64,000 nucleotides of DNA from JAVVHH01 sp963835135 (GCA_963835135.1 CAWIEF010000003.1:682001-746000); one strand, 5' to 3'; counted from the first letter of the stretch, positions 14,636-23,469 are shown. Numbers and translations: made by a program. Notes: a model not told the origin generated them from the sequence alone.

Positions 14636-16459
14636 CTACTCGACGGTCACGCTCTTGGCCAGGTTGCGCGGCTGATCCACATCCGTCCCGCGCAGAAGGG
14701 CGGTGTGATACGCCAGCATCTGCACCGCGATCGCATACAGGATCGGCGCGACGAACGGGTCCACCGTGGGCAGTTCCAGCATTTCCGCGGCGATCCCCTT
14801 CATCTTCGCGCAGCCAGCCGCATCGGACATGATCACGATCTGGCCGCCCCGCGCGCCCGCCTCCTGCACGTTGCTCGCCGTCTTCTCGAACAGCGGACCG
14901 GACGGCAGCAACGACAGGATCGGCACCTGCCGGTCGATCAGCGCGATCGGTCCGTGCTTCATCTCGCCCGCCGCGTATCCCTCGGCATGGATGTAGCAAA
15001 TCTCTTTTAGCTTCAGCGCCGCCTCGAGCGCGATCGCATGCTGCGTGCCGCGCCCGAGACACAGCACGTCGCGTGCCTCGCTTATCCGCTCGGCCATCTT
15101 GCGGATCGCATCCTCGCGCGCCAGCACCTCGGCCGCACGGCTCGGCAACTCGAGCATCGCCGACACCAGCCGCTTCTCGGTCTCCGCGTCGATCGTCCCG
15201 CGCGCCCGCGCCGCATCGATCGCCAGACATGCCAGAACCGTCAGCTGCGCCGTGAACGCCTTCGTGCTCGCAACCCCGATCTCCGGCCCGGCCACCGTCT
15301 CCAACACGACGTCGCTCTCCCGCGCCATGCTGCTTTCCGGCACGTTCAGCACTGAAACGATGTGCTGCCCGGCCTGCTGCATGAACCGCAGCGCGGCCAG
15401 CGTGTCGGCCGTCTCGCCGCTTTGGCTCACCAGAAGGCCGACGCCGCCCACCGCCATCGGTGGCGCGCGGTATCGGAACTCGCTCGCGATATCGATGTCG
15501 GCTGGCAACCGCGCCAGCTCCTCCATCCAGTGCCGCCCCGCCAGGCCCGCGTAGAACGTGCTGCCGCACCCGGCGATCGTGAGCCGCGGCACCGTCTTCC
15601 AGTCGAACGGCAGCTCCGGCAGCGTCACCACGCGGGCCGATGCGTCGAGCATGCGGGCAAGCGTCTGTCCGATGGCCGCCGGATGCTCGTGCAGCTCCTT
15701 CTCCATGAAGTGCCGATAGCCGTCCTTGCCGACCACCGCCCCAGTCTGCACCGTCACCTTGATCGGCCGGTTCACCTTCCCGCCGCCCGGCCCGAAGATG
15801 GCCGCGTCGTCGCGCGAGATCACCGCCCAATCGCCGTCGTGCAGATAGGCGATGCGCCGGGTCATCGGCGCGAGCGCGAGGCTGTCGCTGCCGAGATACA
15901 TCGCGCTCTCGCCGAAACCGATCGCCAGCGGCGCCCCGTGCTGCGCCCCGATCATCAGCTCCGGATGCCCCGCGAAAATCAGCGCGACGGCATAGGCGCC
16001 CTCCAGCCGGGCGAACGCCGCCCGTGCGGCATCGACCGGATCCATCCCGCGGATGAGATTGAGGTCGATCAGTTGCGCGACCGTCTCGGTGTCCGTCTCT
16101 GTCTGGAACGACTGCCCGGCCGCCTCGAGCTCGGCCCGCAACTCCGCGTGGTTCTCGATGATGCCGTTGTGCACGACGCTGACCCGCGGCGTCCCGTGCG
16201 GATGCGCGTTGCGTTGCGTTGGCGCGCCATGCGTCGCCCACCGCGTGTGTCCGATCCCCGTCAGCCCCGGCAACGGATCGCGCACCAGTTCGGCCGCCAG
16301 ATTGCCCAGCTTGCCCGGCGCGCGCCGCCGCTCGATCCCACCCTCGACGAGCGTCGCGATCCCCGCGCTGTCATACCCCCGGTACTCGAGCCGCCGCAGC
16401 GCCTCCAGCAACAGCGGAGCCGCCGGTTCCGCGCCGATCACGCCAACGATGCCGCACAT
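14636..16459 (-). CDS. glmS: Glutamine--fructose-6-phosphate aminotransferase (isomerizing)
   Basis: Makes glucosamine 6-phosphate from fructose 6-phosphate and glutamine, the entry step to peptidoglycan and LPS amino sugars. The 607-residue protein starts MCGIVGVIG, so processing exposes the Cys1 nucleophile of the glutaminase domain; GYDSAGIA and TRWATHGAPTQRNAHPH follow. The isomerase half has two SIS domains (GCGSTFYAGLAGRHWMEELARLPADIDIASEFRYR and CLGRGTQHAIALEAALKLKEICYIHAEGYAAGEMKHGPIALID) and the C-terminal NLAKSVTVE. Its ATG begins at the base after the glmU stop, and the ribosome site AAGGAG lies inside the end of glmU, so the pair is cotranscribed. Confidence 0.97.
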   Translation of the reverse strand: MCGIVGVIGAEPAAPLLLEALRRLEYRGYDSAGIATLVEGGIERRRAPGKLGNLAAELVRDPLPGLTGIGHTRWATHGAPTQRNAHPHGTPRVSVVHNGIIENHAELRAELEAAGQSFQTETDTETVAQLIDLNLIRGMDPVDAARAAFARLEGAYAVALIFAGHPELMIGAQHGAPLAIGFGESAMYLGSDSLALAPMTRRIAYLHDGDWAVISRDDAAIFGPGGGKVNRPIKVTVQTGAVVGKDGYRHFMEKELHEHPAAIGQTLARMLDASARVVTLPELPFDWKTVPRLTIAGCGSTFYAGLAGRHWMEELARLPADIDIASEFRYRAPPMAVGGVGLLVSQSGETADTLAALRFMQQAGQHIVSVLNVPESSMARESDVVLETVAGPEIGVASTKAFTAQLTVLACLAIDAARARGTIDAETEKRLVSAMLELPSRAAEVLAREDAIRKMAERISEARDVLCLGRGTQHAIALEAALKLKEICYIHAEGYAAGEMKHGPIALIDRQVPILSLLPSGPLFEKTASNVQEAGARGGQIVIMSDAAGCAKMKGIAAEMLELPTVDPFVAPILYAIAVQMLAYHTALLRGTDVDQPRNLAKSVTVE

Positions 16460-17764
16460 CTACTTTTTCTCCTTACCCGCGCGGAACGCCGCTGCGCGTC
16501 CCGGCTTGTCCACCTGCTTCGCCCGGCCGAACGTCATCGCGTCGGCCGGCACATCATTCGTCACCACGCTGCCCGCTGCAACGAACGCGCCGTCCCCCAG
16601 CCGAACCGGCGCCACCAGCACCGACGCGGTGCCGACGAACACGCCCGCGCCTATCTTTGTCTGGAATTTGTTAAAGCCGTCATAATTACAGGTGATGGTT
16701 CCAGCGCCGATGTTGGTTTTTTCGCCCACCTCGCTATCGCCCAAATACGTCAGATGATTGGCCTTCGCGCCCCGCCCCACCCGCGTCGCCTTCACCTCGA
16801 CGAAGTTGCCGATGTGCACGTCGGCCTCCAGCACCGTTCCCGGCCGCAGCCGCGCGAACGGCCCGACCACCGCCCCCGCCCCGACCCGGCACCCCTCCAA
16901 ATGGCTGAACGCCCTGATTTGCGCCCCGGCCGCGACCGTCACGCCCGGCCCGAACACCACGTTCGGGCCCACCGTCACATCCGCCGCCAAACTGGTGTCC
17001 CAACTGAAGTGCACAGTCCCCGGCGCCGTCAGCGTCACGCCCGCCTCCATCGCCGCCACCCGCATCCAGGACTGCACCGTGCCCTCCGCCTCGGCCAGTT
17101 CCACCCGCGAGTTAACCCCGCGCAACTCCTCCCAAGACGCCTCGACCGCGCTCACCCGCTTGCCCTCCGCGTTGGCCAGCGCCACGCAATCGGTCAGGTA
17201 GAACTCCCCCTTGGGGCTCGGCGTCACCGCATGCAGCCAGCGCCGGAAGTCGCTCGCCGCCGCGCACAGCACCCCCGCGTTGCACAAGCCCTCCTGCCGC
17301 TCGTCCTCGGTCGCGTCCGCCCACTCGACGATCCGCTCGACATCGCCCCCGCGCTGGATGACGCGGCCATATTTCCCCGGGTCCGCCAGCCGCATCGCCA
17401 GCAGCGCCAGCCCGGCCTCCTGCCGCGCCGCCAGCAGCCGCCGCATCGTCTCCGGCCGGATCAGCGGATTGTCGGCGTACAGCACCGCAATGTCGCCATC
17501 GCCGAACTGCGCCTCCGCCTGCAGTGCCGCGTGCGCCGTGCCGAGCCGATCCTGCTGCACGACGACAGTGTGCGGCGCCGCCGCTTGCGCCACCGCCTCC
17601 ATTGCGGGCCCAACCACCACCACGACCCGGTCGAACACCGCCTCGCACTGCGCGATCAGATGGTTCAGCATCGGCCGACCCGCGATCGGGTGAAGCGCCT
17701 TCGGCAGCGCGGACTTCATGCGGGTGCCGAGACCGGCGGCGAGCAGTATGGCGACTGATGACAT
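16460..17764 (-). CDS. glmU: Bifunctional UDP-GlcNAc pyrophosphorylase / glucosamine-1-P acetyltransferase
   Basis: Converts glucosamine 1-phosphate to UDP-GlcNAc in two steps. The N-terminal uridyltransferase has LLAAGLGTRMKSALPKALHPIAGRPM (7-33) with the LxxGxGTxMxS signature and LYADNPLIRPET. The C-terminal left-handed beta-helix acetyltransferase shows hexapeptide repeats and VEVKATRVGRGAKANHLTYLGDSEVGEKTNIGAGTITCNYDGFNKFQTKIGAGVFVGTASVLVAPV. At 434 residues it is slightly shorter than the usual 450. It is upstream of glmS on the same strand, so one transcript supplies two steps of the same pathway (GlmM is elsewhere). Confidence 0.96.
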   Translation of the reverse strand: MSSVAILLAAGLGTRMKSALPKALHPIAGRPMLNHLIAQCEAVFDRVVVVVGPAMEAVAQAAAPHTVVVQQDRLGTAHAALQAEAQFGDGDIAVLYADNPLIRPETMRRLLAARQEAGLALLAMRLADPGKYGRVIQRGGDVERIVEWADATEDERQEGLCNAGVLCAAASDFRRWLHAVTPSPKGEFYLTDCVALANAEGKRVSAVEASWEELRGVNSRVELAEAEGTVQSWMRVAAMEAGVTLTAPGTVHFSWDTSLAADVTVGPNVVFGPGVTVAAGAQIRAFSHLEGCRVGAGAVVGPFARLRPGTVLEADVHIGNFVEVKATRVGRGAKANHLTYLGDSEVGEKTNIGAGTITCNYDGFNKFQTKIGAGVFVGTASVLVAPVRLGDGAFVAAGSVVTNDVPADAMTFGRAKQVDKPGRAAAFRAGKEKK

Positions 17765-17838
17765 CCGACCCGCGTAGCCGCCCGCTCCCGCCTATGTCAA
17801 AGAAACCTAAATAAAGATTTTTATCGGACTGCGACACC

Positions 17839-18507
17839 ATGCGCCCCACCCTCGTCCTCGACCTCGACGGCACCCTGGTCGACAGTCTCCCCGATATCAG
17901 CGACAGCCTGAACCGCCTCATGGCCGCCCACCGCCTGGCTGAGTTCCCTCGGAGCGACGTTGCCGTCTTCATCGGCGACGGCGCAGCCATGCTCGTCCGG
18001 CGCGCCCTGCACGCCCGCCAGCGCGAGCCAACGCCATCCGATCTCGACGCCTTCCTCGCCGACTACGCCGCCCATGCAGCCGACAAGTCCTGCCTCTTTC
18101 CCGGTGTCGCCGACACCCTGACCGCAGCGCAGGCCGACGGATGGCGCCTCGCCGTCTGCACCAACAAGCCCGAAGCACCCGCCCGCTCCCTGCTCGACGC
18201 GCTCGGCGTGGGCGGCCTCTTCGACGCCGTCGGCGGCGGCGACAGCTTTCCCAGCCGCAAGCCCGACCCGGCCCATCTCCTCGCCACCGTCGCCGCGTCC
18301 GGCGGCAACCCGGCCGCCTGCGTGATGATCGGCGACCACCGCAACGACGTCCTGGCCGCTGCCGGCGCCGGCATCCCCGCGATCTTCGCCCGGTGGGGCT
18401 ACGGCACGCCGGACATGGCCGAAGGCGCCGCCGCCGCAGCCTCGTCGTTCAGCGAGGCTTACGGCGCCGCGATGTACATCGTCGCATCGCCGAACCACCG
18501 CGTATGA
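17839..18507 (+). CDS. gph: HAD-family phosphoglycolate phosphatase
   Basis: Cytoplasmic HAD hydrolase, probably removing phosphate from 2-phosphoglycolate. The 222-residue protein has HAD motif I LDLDGTLVDS (7-16, nucleophile and acid Asp), motif II VCTNKP, motif III Lys in SRKPDPAHLL and motif IV VMIGDHRNDVLAA. The alpha-helical cap between motifs I and II matches the Gph subfamily. It is divergent from glmU over 74 bp that include an AT-rich patch. Its 3' end overlaps the convergent DUF3108 gene by 49 bp. Related HADs act on other small phosphates, so the substrate is by family. Confidence 0.87.
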   Translation: MRPTLVLDLDGTLVDSLPDISDSLNRLMAAHRLAEFPRSDVAVFIGDGAAMLVRRALHARQREPTPSDLDAFLADYAAHAADKSCLFPGVADTLTAAQADGWRLAVCTNKPEAPARSLLDALGVGGLFDAVGGGDSFPSRKPDPAHLLATVAASGGNPAACVMIGDHRNDVLAAAGAGIPAIFARWGYGTPDMAEGAAAAASSFSEAYGAAMYIVASPNHRV

Positions 18508-19226
18508 AAGCTGATCCGCACCGGCAGGATCGGCCCGCCCGGCGTCACCGCGGCGAACCAGGCGCTGCCCCGCTGCGGCCGTTGCAGCCGCTCGCGGTCC
18601 TCGTCGAGCATGAAGCCGCCGAGTTGCCGCCCCTCGAACTCGCAATGCAGCGCCGGGCCGGTGAAGCTCGACACCGTGCTCGGCGGCAGCACCTCGGTGC
18701 CGATCGTCCACGACCGCAAGCTCGCCAGCCGCCGCCCGTCGAACGTCCGCACCGCTCCGTCGCATCGCCCCGTCCGCGTCACCTGGCTGAGCAGTTGCGC
18801 CATCGCGCTCAGCGTGTCGATCGTCCCGCGCTGCTCCGCCTCCGGCACGCTCTCGCGCTCCTTGTCGTTCGGCGGCACGAGCCGGCGCACGAGCGGCTGG
18901 CCCTCCCGGAAATCGATGTCCGTCGCCCGCTGCTCGCCGCGCAGCACGCCACTGCTGGTGAACCGCACGGGCGCGGCCTTTCCGCCCGGCAGCGTCCCTT
19001 GTACGACCGTGCTCTGCTGGCTGCGCACGAACACGCTGAACGCGCCCGTGGTCCGATAGTCCAGTTGCAGCCGGTACTCCGCCGGCGACAGCTCCAGACG
19101 CGCATCCATGACGAGCACGTTCAGCCCGGCCGCATACGCGGCATAATGCGCCGTCGCGGGTTCGGCACGCACCCCGAAGGGCAACAACGATACGGCAAGG
19201 CAAACCCGGATCAGCATCGCCGTCAT
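18459..19226 (-). CDS. DUF3108 periplasmic protein
   Basis: An exported protein of 255 residues with a signal peptide MTAMLIRVCLAVSLLPFGVRA cleaved before EPA; the start chosen is the ATG at 19226, preceded by AGAGGG. The mature part begins AHYAAYAAGLNVLVMDARLELSPAEYRLQLDYRTTGAFSVFVRSQQST, the usual DUF3108 opening, and later has VRTFDGRRLASLRSW and PILPVRISFHTRWFGDATMYIAA. The family has no firm function; members are beta-rich periplasmic proteins. The last 49 bases overlap the end of gph on the other strand. Confidence 0.8.
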   Translation of the reverse strand: MTAMLIRVCLAVSLLPFGVRAEPATAHYAAYAAGLNVLVMDARLELSPAEYRLQLDYRTTGAFSVFVRSQQSTVVQGTLPGGKAAPVRFTSSGVLRGEQRATDIDFREGQPLVRRLVPPNDKERESVPEAEQRGTIDTLSAMAQLLSQVTRTGRCDGAVRTFDGRRLASLRSWTIGTEVLPPSTVSSFTGPALHCEFEGRQLGGFMLDEDRERLQRPQRGSAWFAAVTPGGPILPVRISFHTRWFGDATMYIAAP

Positions 19227-19284
19227 ATGGAGCCCTCTGCTTGACATGGCGAGAGGGAGCGACCTACACGACGCGCCTCAGGTC

Positions 19285-19359
19285 GGGCGCGTAGCTCAGC
19301 GGTAGAGCATTCGCTTCACACGCGAAGGGTCACAGGTTCAATCCCTGTCGCGCCCACCA
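19285..19359 (+). tRNA. tRNA-Val (anticodon CAC)
   Basis: Cloverleaf read directly: acceptor GGGCGCG (19285-19291) pairs with CGCGCCC (19349-19355), discriminator A, encoded CCA (19357-19359). The anticodon stem TTCGC/GCGAA encloses the loop TTCACAC with anticodon CAC at 19317-19319, reading GUG valine codons. The T arm contains GGTTCAATCC. The 75-nt length including CCA is normal. Confidence 0.97.
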
Positions 19360-19370
19360 CTTGGACCAAA

Positions 19371-21191
19371 ATGCTGGTGACACTCCCCCGAACGTCACGC
19401 CTCATCCCGATCTTGGCCGCGCTAGTCGGCACCGTCCTCTTCCACCGCTACAGCCTGCTCACCGGCCTGGACCGCGTCCAGGCCGACACCGGCGACTCCC
19501 GCTTCGTCGCCTTCCTGCTCGAACATTGGACCAACGCGCTACACGGCCGCGCCGTCTGGAACTCCCCGCCGATCTTCTGGCCGGAGCGCAATACCCTCGC
19601 CTACTCCGAGCTGCTTTTGGCCATGGGCGCGCTGCATACCGCGCTGCGCCCCTTCCTCGGCGTCTTCGCCGCGATGAACCTGCAACTCATCCTGCTCTCG
19701 CTCGCCACCTTCACAACCGCCTACCTGCTGCTCGCCCGCGGCTTCCGGCTCTCAGTCTGGGGCGCCACCGCGGGCGCCTACTTATTCGCCTTTTCCTGGC
19801 CCCGTTTCGCCCAGCTCGTCCATGTTCAGCTGCAGTTCACCGCCCTGCTCCCGCTCCTGGCGCTGCTCGCGCTCGAATGCCTCCGCGACGGCCACACCCT
19901 GCACCGCGCTGCCTTCGCCTGGCGCGCCTGCGGCTTCGTGGTGCTGCTCGTCCTGACCCTCGCGACGGCGATCTACTACGCCATCTTCGCCGCGCTCACG
20001 CTGACCGTCGCGCTCGCCCTCTGCCTGGCGTACGCTCGAACCCGCGCCCAATTCGCCGCCGTGCTCCGCCGCCAGATCGTGCCGCTCGCCGCGGCGGCCG
20101 CACTCGGCGCCACGCTGCTCGCCCCGATCATCTACGTCTATCTCCCGATCATGCGCACCAGCCAAGGGCGGTCCTGGCCCGAGGTCGTCACGTTCCTACC
20201 GACGCTGGGCACCCTATTCTGGATGGGTCCCGAAAACCTCGTTTGGGGCTGGTGCTTCGAGCGCTGGCCCGCGGCGACCATCTTGTTCCGACGGGCCGAG
20301 TTCCGCATCGGCGTCGGCGTGATCATCTCTATCGCTTGGGTCGCCGCGGTGATCTGGGCCCTCGCCGCCGCCCGCCGGCCCCGACGCCTCGAAACCCGCT
20401 CCGGCGCCATCGCGATCTTCGTCATCACGGGGCTCGCCCTACAGTTGCTGATGCTGCGCCTTCCCGGCGACCGCTCCGTCTGGTGGCTGGTCTGGAAGTT
20501 CTTCCCCGGCGCCTCCGGCATCCGAGGCGTCGCCCGCCTCGAACTCGTCGTCACCCTGCCGATGGCGGCCGGCATCGGCCTCCTGATCGATCGCTTCGGC
20601 CCGCGGTGGCGCGCCGCCGTCGCCACGCTCGCACTCCTGGCCGCCATCGAACAGCTCGGCGCCACCCAAAGCTACTCCGGCGCCGTGGCCGAGGCGCTCT
20701 CCCGCCGGGTCGCCGCCGCGATCCCCGCCTCCTGCAAGGCCGCCTACGTCGTCGCCCCCGCCGACCTCATCCCGCCCCCGCCCCCCGCCATCGACCCGGC
20801 GCAGTTCGACGCCCAAGCCTACCTCGCCGCCAACCCCGACGTCGCCGAAGCCTGGCACGGCACGCCCTGGGAGCACTACGACCGCTTCGGTCGCGCCGAA
20901 CACCGCTCGCTCGACCCGGCCTATTCCATCCTGCGCAGCGCCACCATTTTCTTCGCCTACAACTACACGATCCCGCTCGCCGCCGCCCTGCGCGGCATCC
21001 CCGTCGTCAACGGCATCAGCGGCTGGGAACCCCGCGGCTGGGACCTGTTCGACACTCTCTCCTCCAACGCCGAAGCGAACCTCGCGTCCTGGCTCCGCCT
21101 AAAAAGCGTCCCAGCCGCGGACGTCTGCGTCGTCCCGGTCCGGATAACCCTCCCGGAGATCCCGGACCCGCCAGCCAAGCTGATGCCCTAA
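19371..21191 (+). CDS. Multi-pass membrane protein, GT-C-like, with NPDV-type domain
   Basis: A 606-residue integral membrane protein of unknown substrate. The N-terminal three quarters hold about ten hydrophobic helices (for example ILAALVGTVLFHRYSLL, MNLQLILLSLATFTTAYLLLARGF, FVVLLVLTLATAIYYAIFAALTLTVALAL), with a loop after the first helix (RVQADTGDSRFVAFLLEHWTNAL) in the style of GT-C glycosyltransferases or their relatives. Near residues 475-515 there is FDAQAYLAANPDVAEAWHGTPWEHYDRFGRAEHRSLDP, a short module (YLxxNPDV...HYxxFGxxExR) otherwise found in secreted or glycan-related multidomain proteins. The ATG is 12 bp after tRNA-Val, probably with its own weak site. Function as polymer or lipid-linked sugar transferase is inferred. 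Confidence 0.65.
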   Translation: MLVTLPRTSRLIPILAALVGTVLFHRYSLLTGLDRVQADTGDSRFVAFLLEHWTNALHGRAVWNSPPIFWPERNTLAYSELLLAMGALHTALRPFLGVFAAMNLQLILLSLATFTTAYLLLARGFRLSVWGATAGAYLFAFSWPRFAQLVHVQLQFTALLPLLALLALECLRDGHTLHRAAFAWRACGFVVLLVLTLATAIYYAIFAALTLTVALALCLAYARTRAQFAAVLRRQIVPLAAAAALGATLLAPIIYVYLPIMRTSQGRSWPEVVTFLPTLGTLFWMGPENLVWGWCFERWPAATILFRRAEFRIGVGVIISIAWVAAVIWALAAARRPRRLETRSGAIAIFVITGLALQLLMLRLPGDRSVWWLVWKFFPGASGIRGVARLELVVTLPMAAGIGLLIDRFGPRWRAAVATLALLAAIEQLGATQSYSGAVAEALSRRVAAAIPASCKAAYVVAPADLIPPPPPAIDPAQFDAQAYLAANPDVAEAWHGTPWEHYDRFGRAEHRSLDPAYSILRSATIFFAYNYTIPLAAALRGIPVVNGISGWEPRGWDLFDTLSSNAEANLASWLRLKSVPAADVCVVPVRITLPEIPDPPAKLMP

Positions 21192-22576
21192 CCCGGTACG
21201 CCGCCCTCCCCCATATCCCACCACAGCCCGGCAAACGCCGCGATCCCCTCCCGCGCCGGCGCCACCAGCAGATGCTCGTTCGGCCCGTGCTGCTTGCACC
21301 CGTTGTAGCTGTGCGGCACCCACAGCAACTGCGTCCCCAGATGGTCCATGAACACGTCGTTCGGCAGCCCGCCGCCGCTGTTCGGGATCACCTGCACCCG
21401 CTTGCCCAGCGTCTGTTCCATGCTGCCCACCGCCCATTTCACCCAAGCGCTGGACGGGTCCGACCGCCGCGCCGGCATGCGGATGCCATACGGCACGATC
21501 TTCACCTCGCCGAACCCGGCCTCGTCCAGATGCCGCCGCAGCGCCGGCTCGAACTGCTCCGGATCGACGTCCACCGTGTAGCGGATCTGGCAATGCGCCG
21601 ACGCGTTCGGCGCCACCGCATTCACCGGGTTTTCCGGCCGCCCCGACAGCATCGCCAGCACGATGAAGCTGGTCCACGCATACACCTTCTCCGCCGGCGA
21701 CAGCCCGGGCTCGCCCCACTCGGGGTCGATCGTCGCCGCCTCGCCCTCGGCCTTCAACTCGCACCCCTGTAGCACGTCGCGCACCGAGTTGCTGATCCCG
21801 GTGGGCACCCAATCCCGCACCAGGATCTTGCCGTGCCGATCCGCGATCGACGCGATCGCATGCGCCAGCACGATCGCCGGGTCCGTGGTCATCCCGCCCC
21901 AATTGCCCGAATGCACCCCGCCCGGCCGCACGTCGACGATCAGGTCGAAATGGAAGCTCCCACGCGTCCCCGTGCTCAGCGTCGGCACGGTCGAGTGCGA
22001 CCGCGGCCCGTCGCTCGCCAGCAGCACGTCGGCCGCGAGCTTTTCCTTGTTCGCCGCCACGATCTCCGACAGCCCCTTAGACCCGCTCTCCTCCCCGGTC
22101 TCGATGATCAGCTTGACGCTATATCCCAGCGTCCCCCCGCGCTCCGCGATCACCGCCTCGAGCGCAGACAGGTTGATCACGTGCTGCCCTTTGTTGTCCG
22201 CCGACCCACGCCCATACCAACGATCGTCCCGCCGCGTCAGCCGCCACGGGTCGAGCCCGGCCTCCCATTGATCCTCCAGCCCACGCACCGTGTCGCCGTG
22301 CCCGTAGGTGATGACCGTCGGCCCTGCCGCCTCGATCCGCTCGGCCAACAGGATCGGCCCACTGCCGGAAACCGGGTTGTCGTGCGTGCTGCAGGTGAAC
22401 CCGAGCCGCTCCAGCCAGGGCGTGATCTCGGCCAAATAGGCGTGCAGATCGGCCTCGTGTCCCGGGTCCTGGCTCGTGCTGCGAATGGCGACGAGGTCGC
22501 CGAGCCGCTGCTCGAACCCGCCCTCGTCGAAGAACCCCAGCGCCGCCGCAACCGCGCCTTCTCTGCTTCCGCTCAT
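21188..22576 (-). CDS. M20-family metallopeptidase (ArgE/DapE/dipeptidase type)
   Basis: A cytoplasmic two-zinc amidohydrolase of 462 residues; the start is the ATG at 22576 (MSGSREGAVAAALGFF). Metal-site motifs are clear: TYGHGDTVRG (His and Asp), RGSADNKGQHV (bridging Asp), IIETGEESGSKG (catalytic Glu pair), and the C-terminal HSYNGCKQHGPNEH. The dimerisation lid lies in between (GGVHSGNWGGMTTDPAIVLAHAIAS). Members hydrolyse dipeptides, N-acyl amino acids or N-succinyl substrates; length and the GESGS/PNEH forms suit a dipeptidase-like enzyme. It is last in a four-gene reverse-strand cluster, separated from the aldolase gene by a 32-bp palindrome. Confidence 0.88.
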   Translation of the reverse strand: MSGSREGAVAAALGFFDEGGFEQRLGDLVAIRSTSQDPGHEADLHAYLAEITPWLERLGFTCSTHDNPVSGSGPILLAERIEAAGPTVITYGHGDTVRGLEDQWEAGLDPWRLTRRDDRWYGRGSADNKGQHVINLSALEAVIAERGGTLGYSVKLIIETGEESGSKGLSEIVAANKEKLAADVLLASDGPRSHSTVPTLSTGTRGSFHFDLIVDVRPGGVHSGNWGGMTTDPAIVLAHAIASIADRHGKILVRDWVPTGISNSVRDVLQGCELKAEGEAATIDPEWGEPGLSPAEKVYAWTSFIVLAMLSGRPENPVNAVAPNASAHCQIRYTVDVDPEQFEPALRRHLDEAGFGEVKIVPYGIRMPARRSDPSSAWVKWAVGSMEQTLGKRVQVIPNSGGGLPNDVFMDHLGTQLLWVPHSYNGCKQHGPNEHLLVAPAREGIAAFAGLWWDMGEGGVPG

Positions 22577-22580
22577 CAAG

Positions 22581-22612
22581 TCGCACCCTCTTCCGATCGG
22601 AAGAGGGTGCGA
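22581..22612. repeat. 32-bp perfect palindrome between aldolase and M20 genes
   Basis: TCGCACCCTCTTCCGA followed at once by its exact reverse complement TCGGAAGAGGGTGCGA, with no loop bases. It fills most of the 48-bp gap between the aldolase stop and the peptidase ATG and covers the place where the peptidase ribosome site should be. It may be a terminator/attenuator, an operator, or a mobile intergenic repeat. Confidence 0.9.
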
Positions 22613-22624
22613 CGAAACAGACAA

Positions 22625-23443
22625 TTAGTCGAACATGTCCGGCTGCGTCGCCGCGAGCTGGTCGTAGATCGTCTGGAAGTGCAGCCAGCCGATGAAATCG
22701 TTGCCGACATGCTCGGCGCTGTACTGCGCCGTCTTGTCCGATAGCAGTTGCGGCGCGACCCCGCTCGCCGCGACTTGCAACTGCACCTGGCAGCACCGTT
22801 CCAGCGCGATGAACCAGAACGCCGCATCGTCGATGCTGTGCCGGCTGCACGTCAGCAGCCCGTGGTTCTGGTGCAGCACGCCGCGCACCCGCCCGATCGC
22901 CTGCGCGACCGACTGCCCGCTCTCTTTCTCCACCGCGACCGCGCCCGCCGAGGCACCCACCACCGCATGGTTGTTGTAGAAGCACGCCGCATCCTGGCTC
23001 AGCATCTCCAGCGGTCGCCCGGTCGCGCACCAGGCCGTGCCGTAGGTCGTATGCGCGTGGCACATCGCCATCACATCCGGATGCGCCTCGTGCACCGCCG
23101 CATGCAGCACGAACCCGGCCCGGTTGATCGCGTGCGTTCCCTCCACGACCCGGCCCTCGTGATCGGCCAGCACCAAATTGGACATCCGCACCTGCGAGAA
23201 ATGCACGCACATCGGGTTGGTCCAATACAGCTCCGGCCGCTCCGGGTCGCGCACCGTCAGATGCCCCGCAAAGCCGTAATCGAAACCGTGCAGCGCAAAC
23301 GCTCGCGTCGCCGCGACCAGATGCCGCTTGCGATACGCCCGCTCCTCGGCGAACGAGCCGAAGCTCGGGATCTCGGGGAAGGCGAGGCCGGGCTGGTCCG
23401 GCTGATAGATCGAGACCTTGTCCCGCTGCGCCGCGTCGAGCAT
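22625..23443 (-). CDS. Class II aldolase/adducin family protein
   Basis: A 272-residue member of the zinc-dependent class II aldolase/adducin superfamily (fuculose-1-phosphate aldolase, ribulose-5-phosphate epimerase and relatives). Metal-binding residues are present in the HAH of MAMCHAHTTYGTAWCA and the third His in LHQNHGLLTCS; the glycine-rich GFAGHLTVRDPE near residue 55 is the phosphate/substrate loop region. Members outside sugar metabolism are often of unknown substrate, and this one has the longer adducin-like form. Its neighbours are a GNAT acetyltransferase 26 bp upstream and the M20 peptidase downstream, which do not define a pathway. Confidence 0.85.
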   Translation of the reverse strand: MLDAAQRDKVSIYQPDQPGLAFPEIPSFGSFAEERAYRKRHLVAATRAFALHGFDYGFAGHLTVRDPERPELYWTNPMCVHFSQVRMSNLVLADHEGRVVEGTHAINRAGFVLHAAVHEAHPDVMAMCHAHTTYGTAWCATGRPLEMLSQDAACFYNNHAVVGASAGAVAVEKESGQSVAQAIGRVRGVLHQNHGLLTCSRHSIDDAAFWFIALERCCQVQLQVAASGVAPQLLSDKTAQYSAEHVGNDFIGWLHFQTIYDQLAATQPDMFD

Positions 23444-23469
23444 GCGATCCTCCCTGTGTTAGGCTGCGA

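Noticed and set aside
14484..16241. Upstream 5' extension of the prpC frame to 968 codons
   Set aside because: This part is an out-of-frame reading of glmS; the strong ribosome site and conserved start are at 14483.
15362..17758. 798-codon open frame on the + strand
   Set aside because: Antisense shadow of glmS and glmU, Arg/Pro-rich and without any motif.
17765..17838. TTGACA on the reverse strand between glmU and gph as a glmU promoter
   Set aside because: At the proper spacing the -10 is CTACGC, too poor a match to call.
19361..21772. 803-codon open frame on the + strand
   Set aside because: Overlaps the membrane protein in another frame and is Arg/Pro-rich; the 606-codon frame has clear transmembrane helices.
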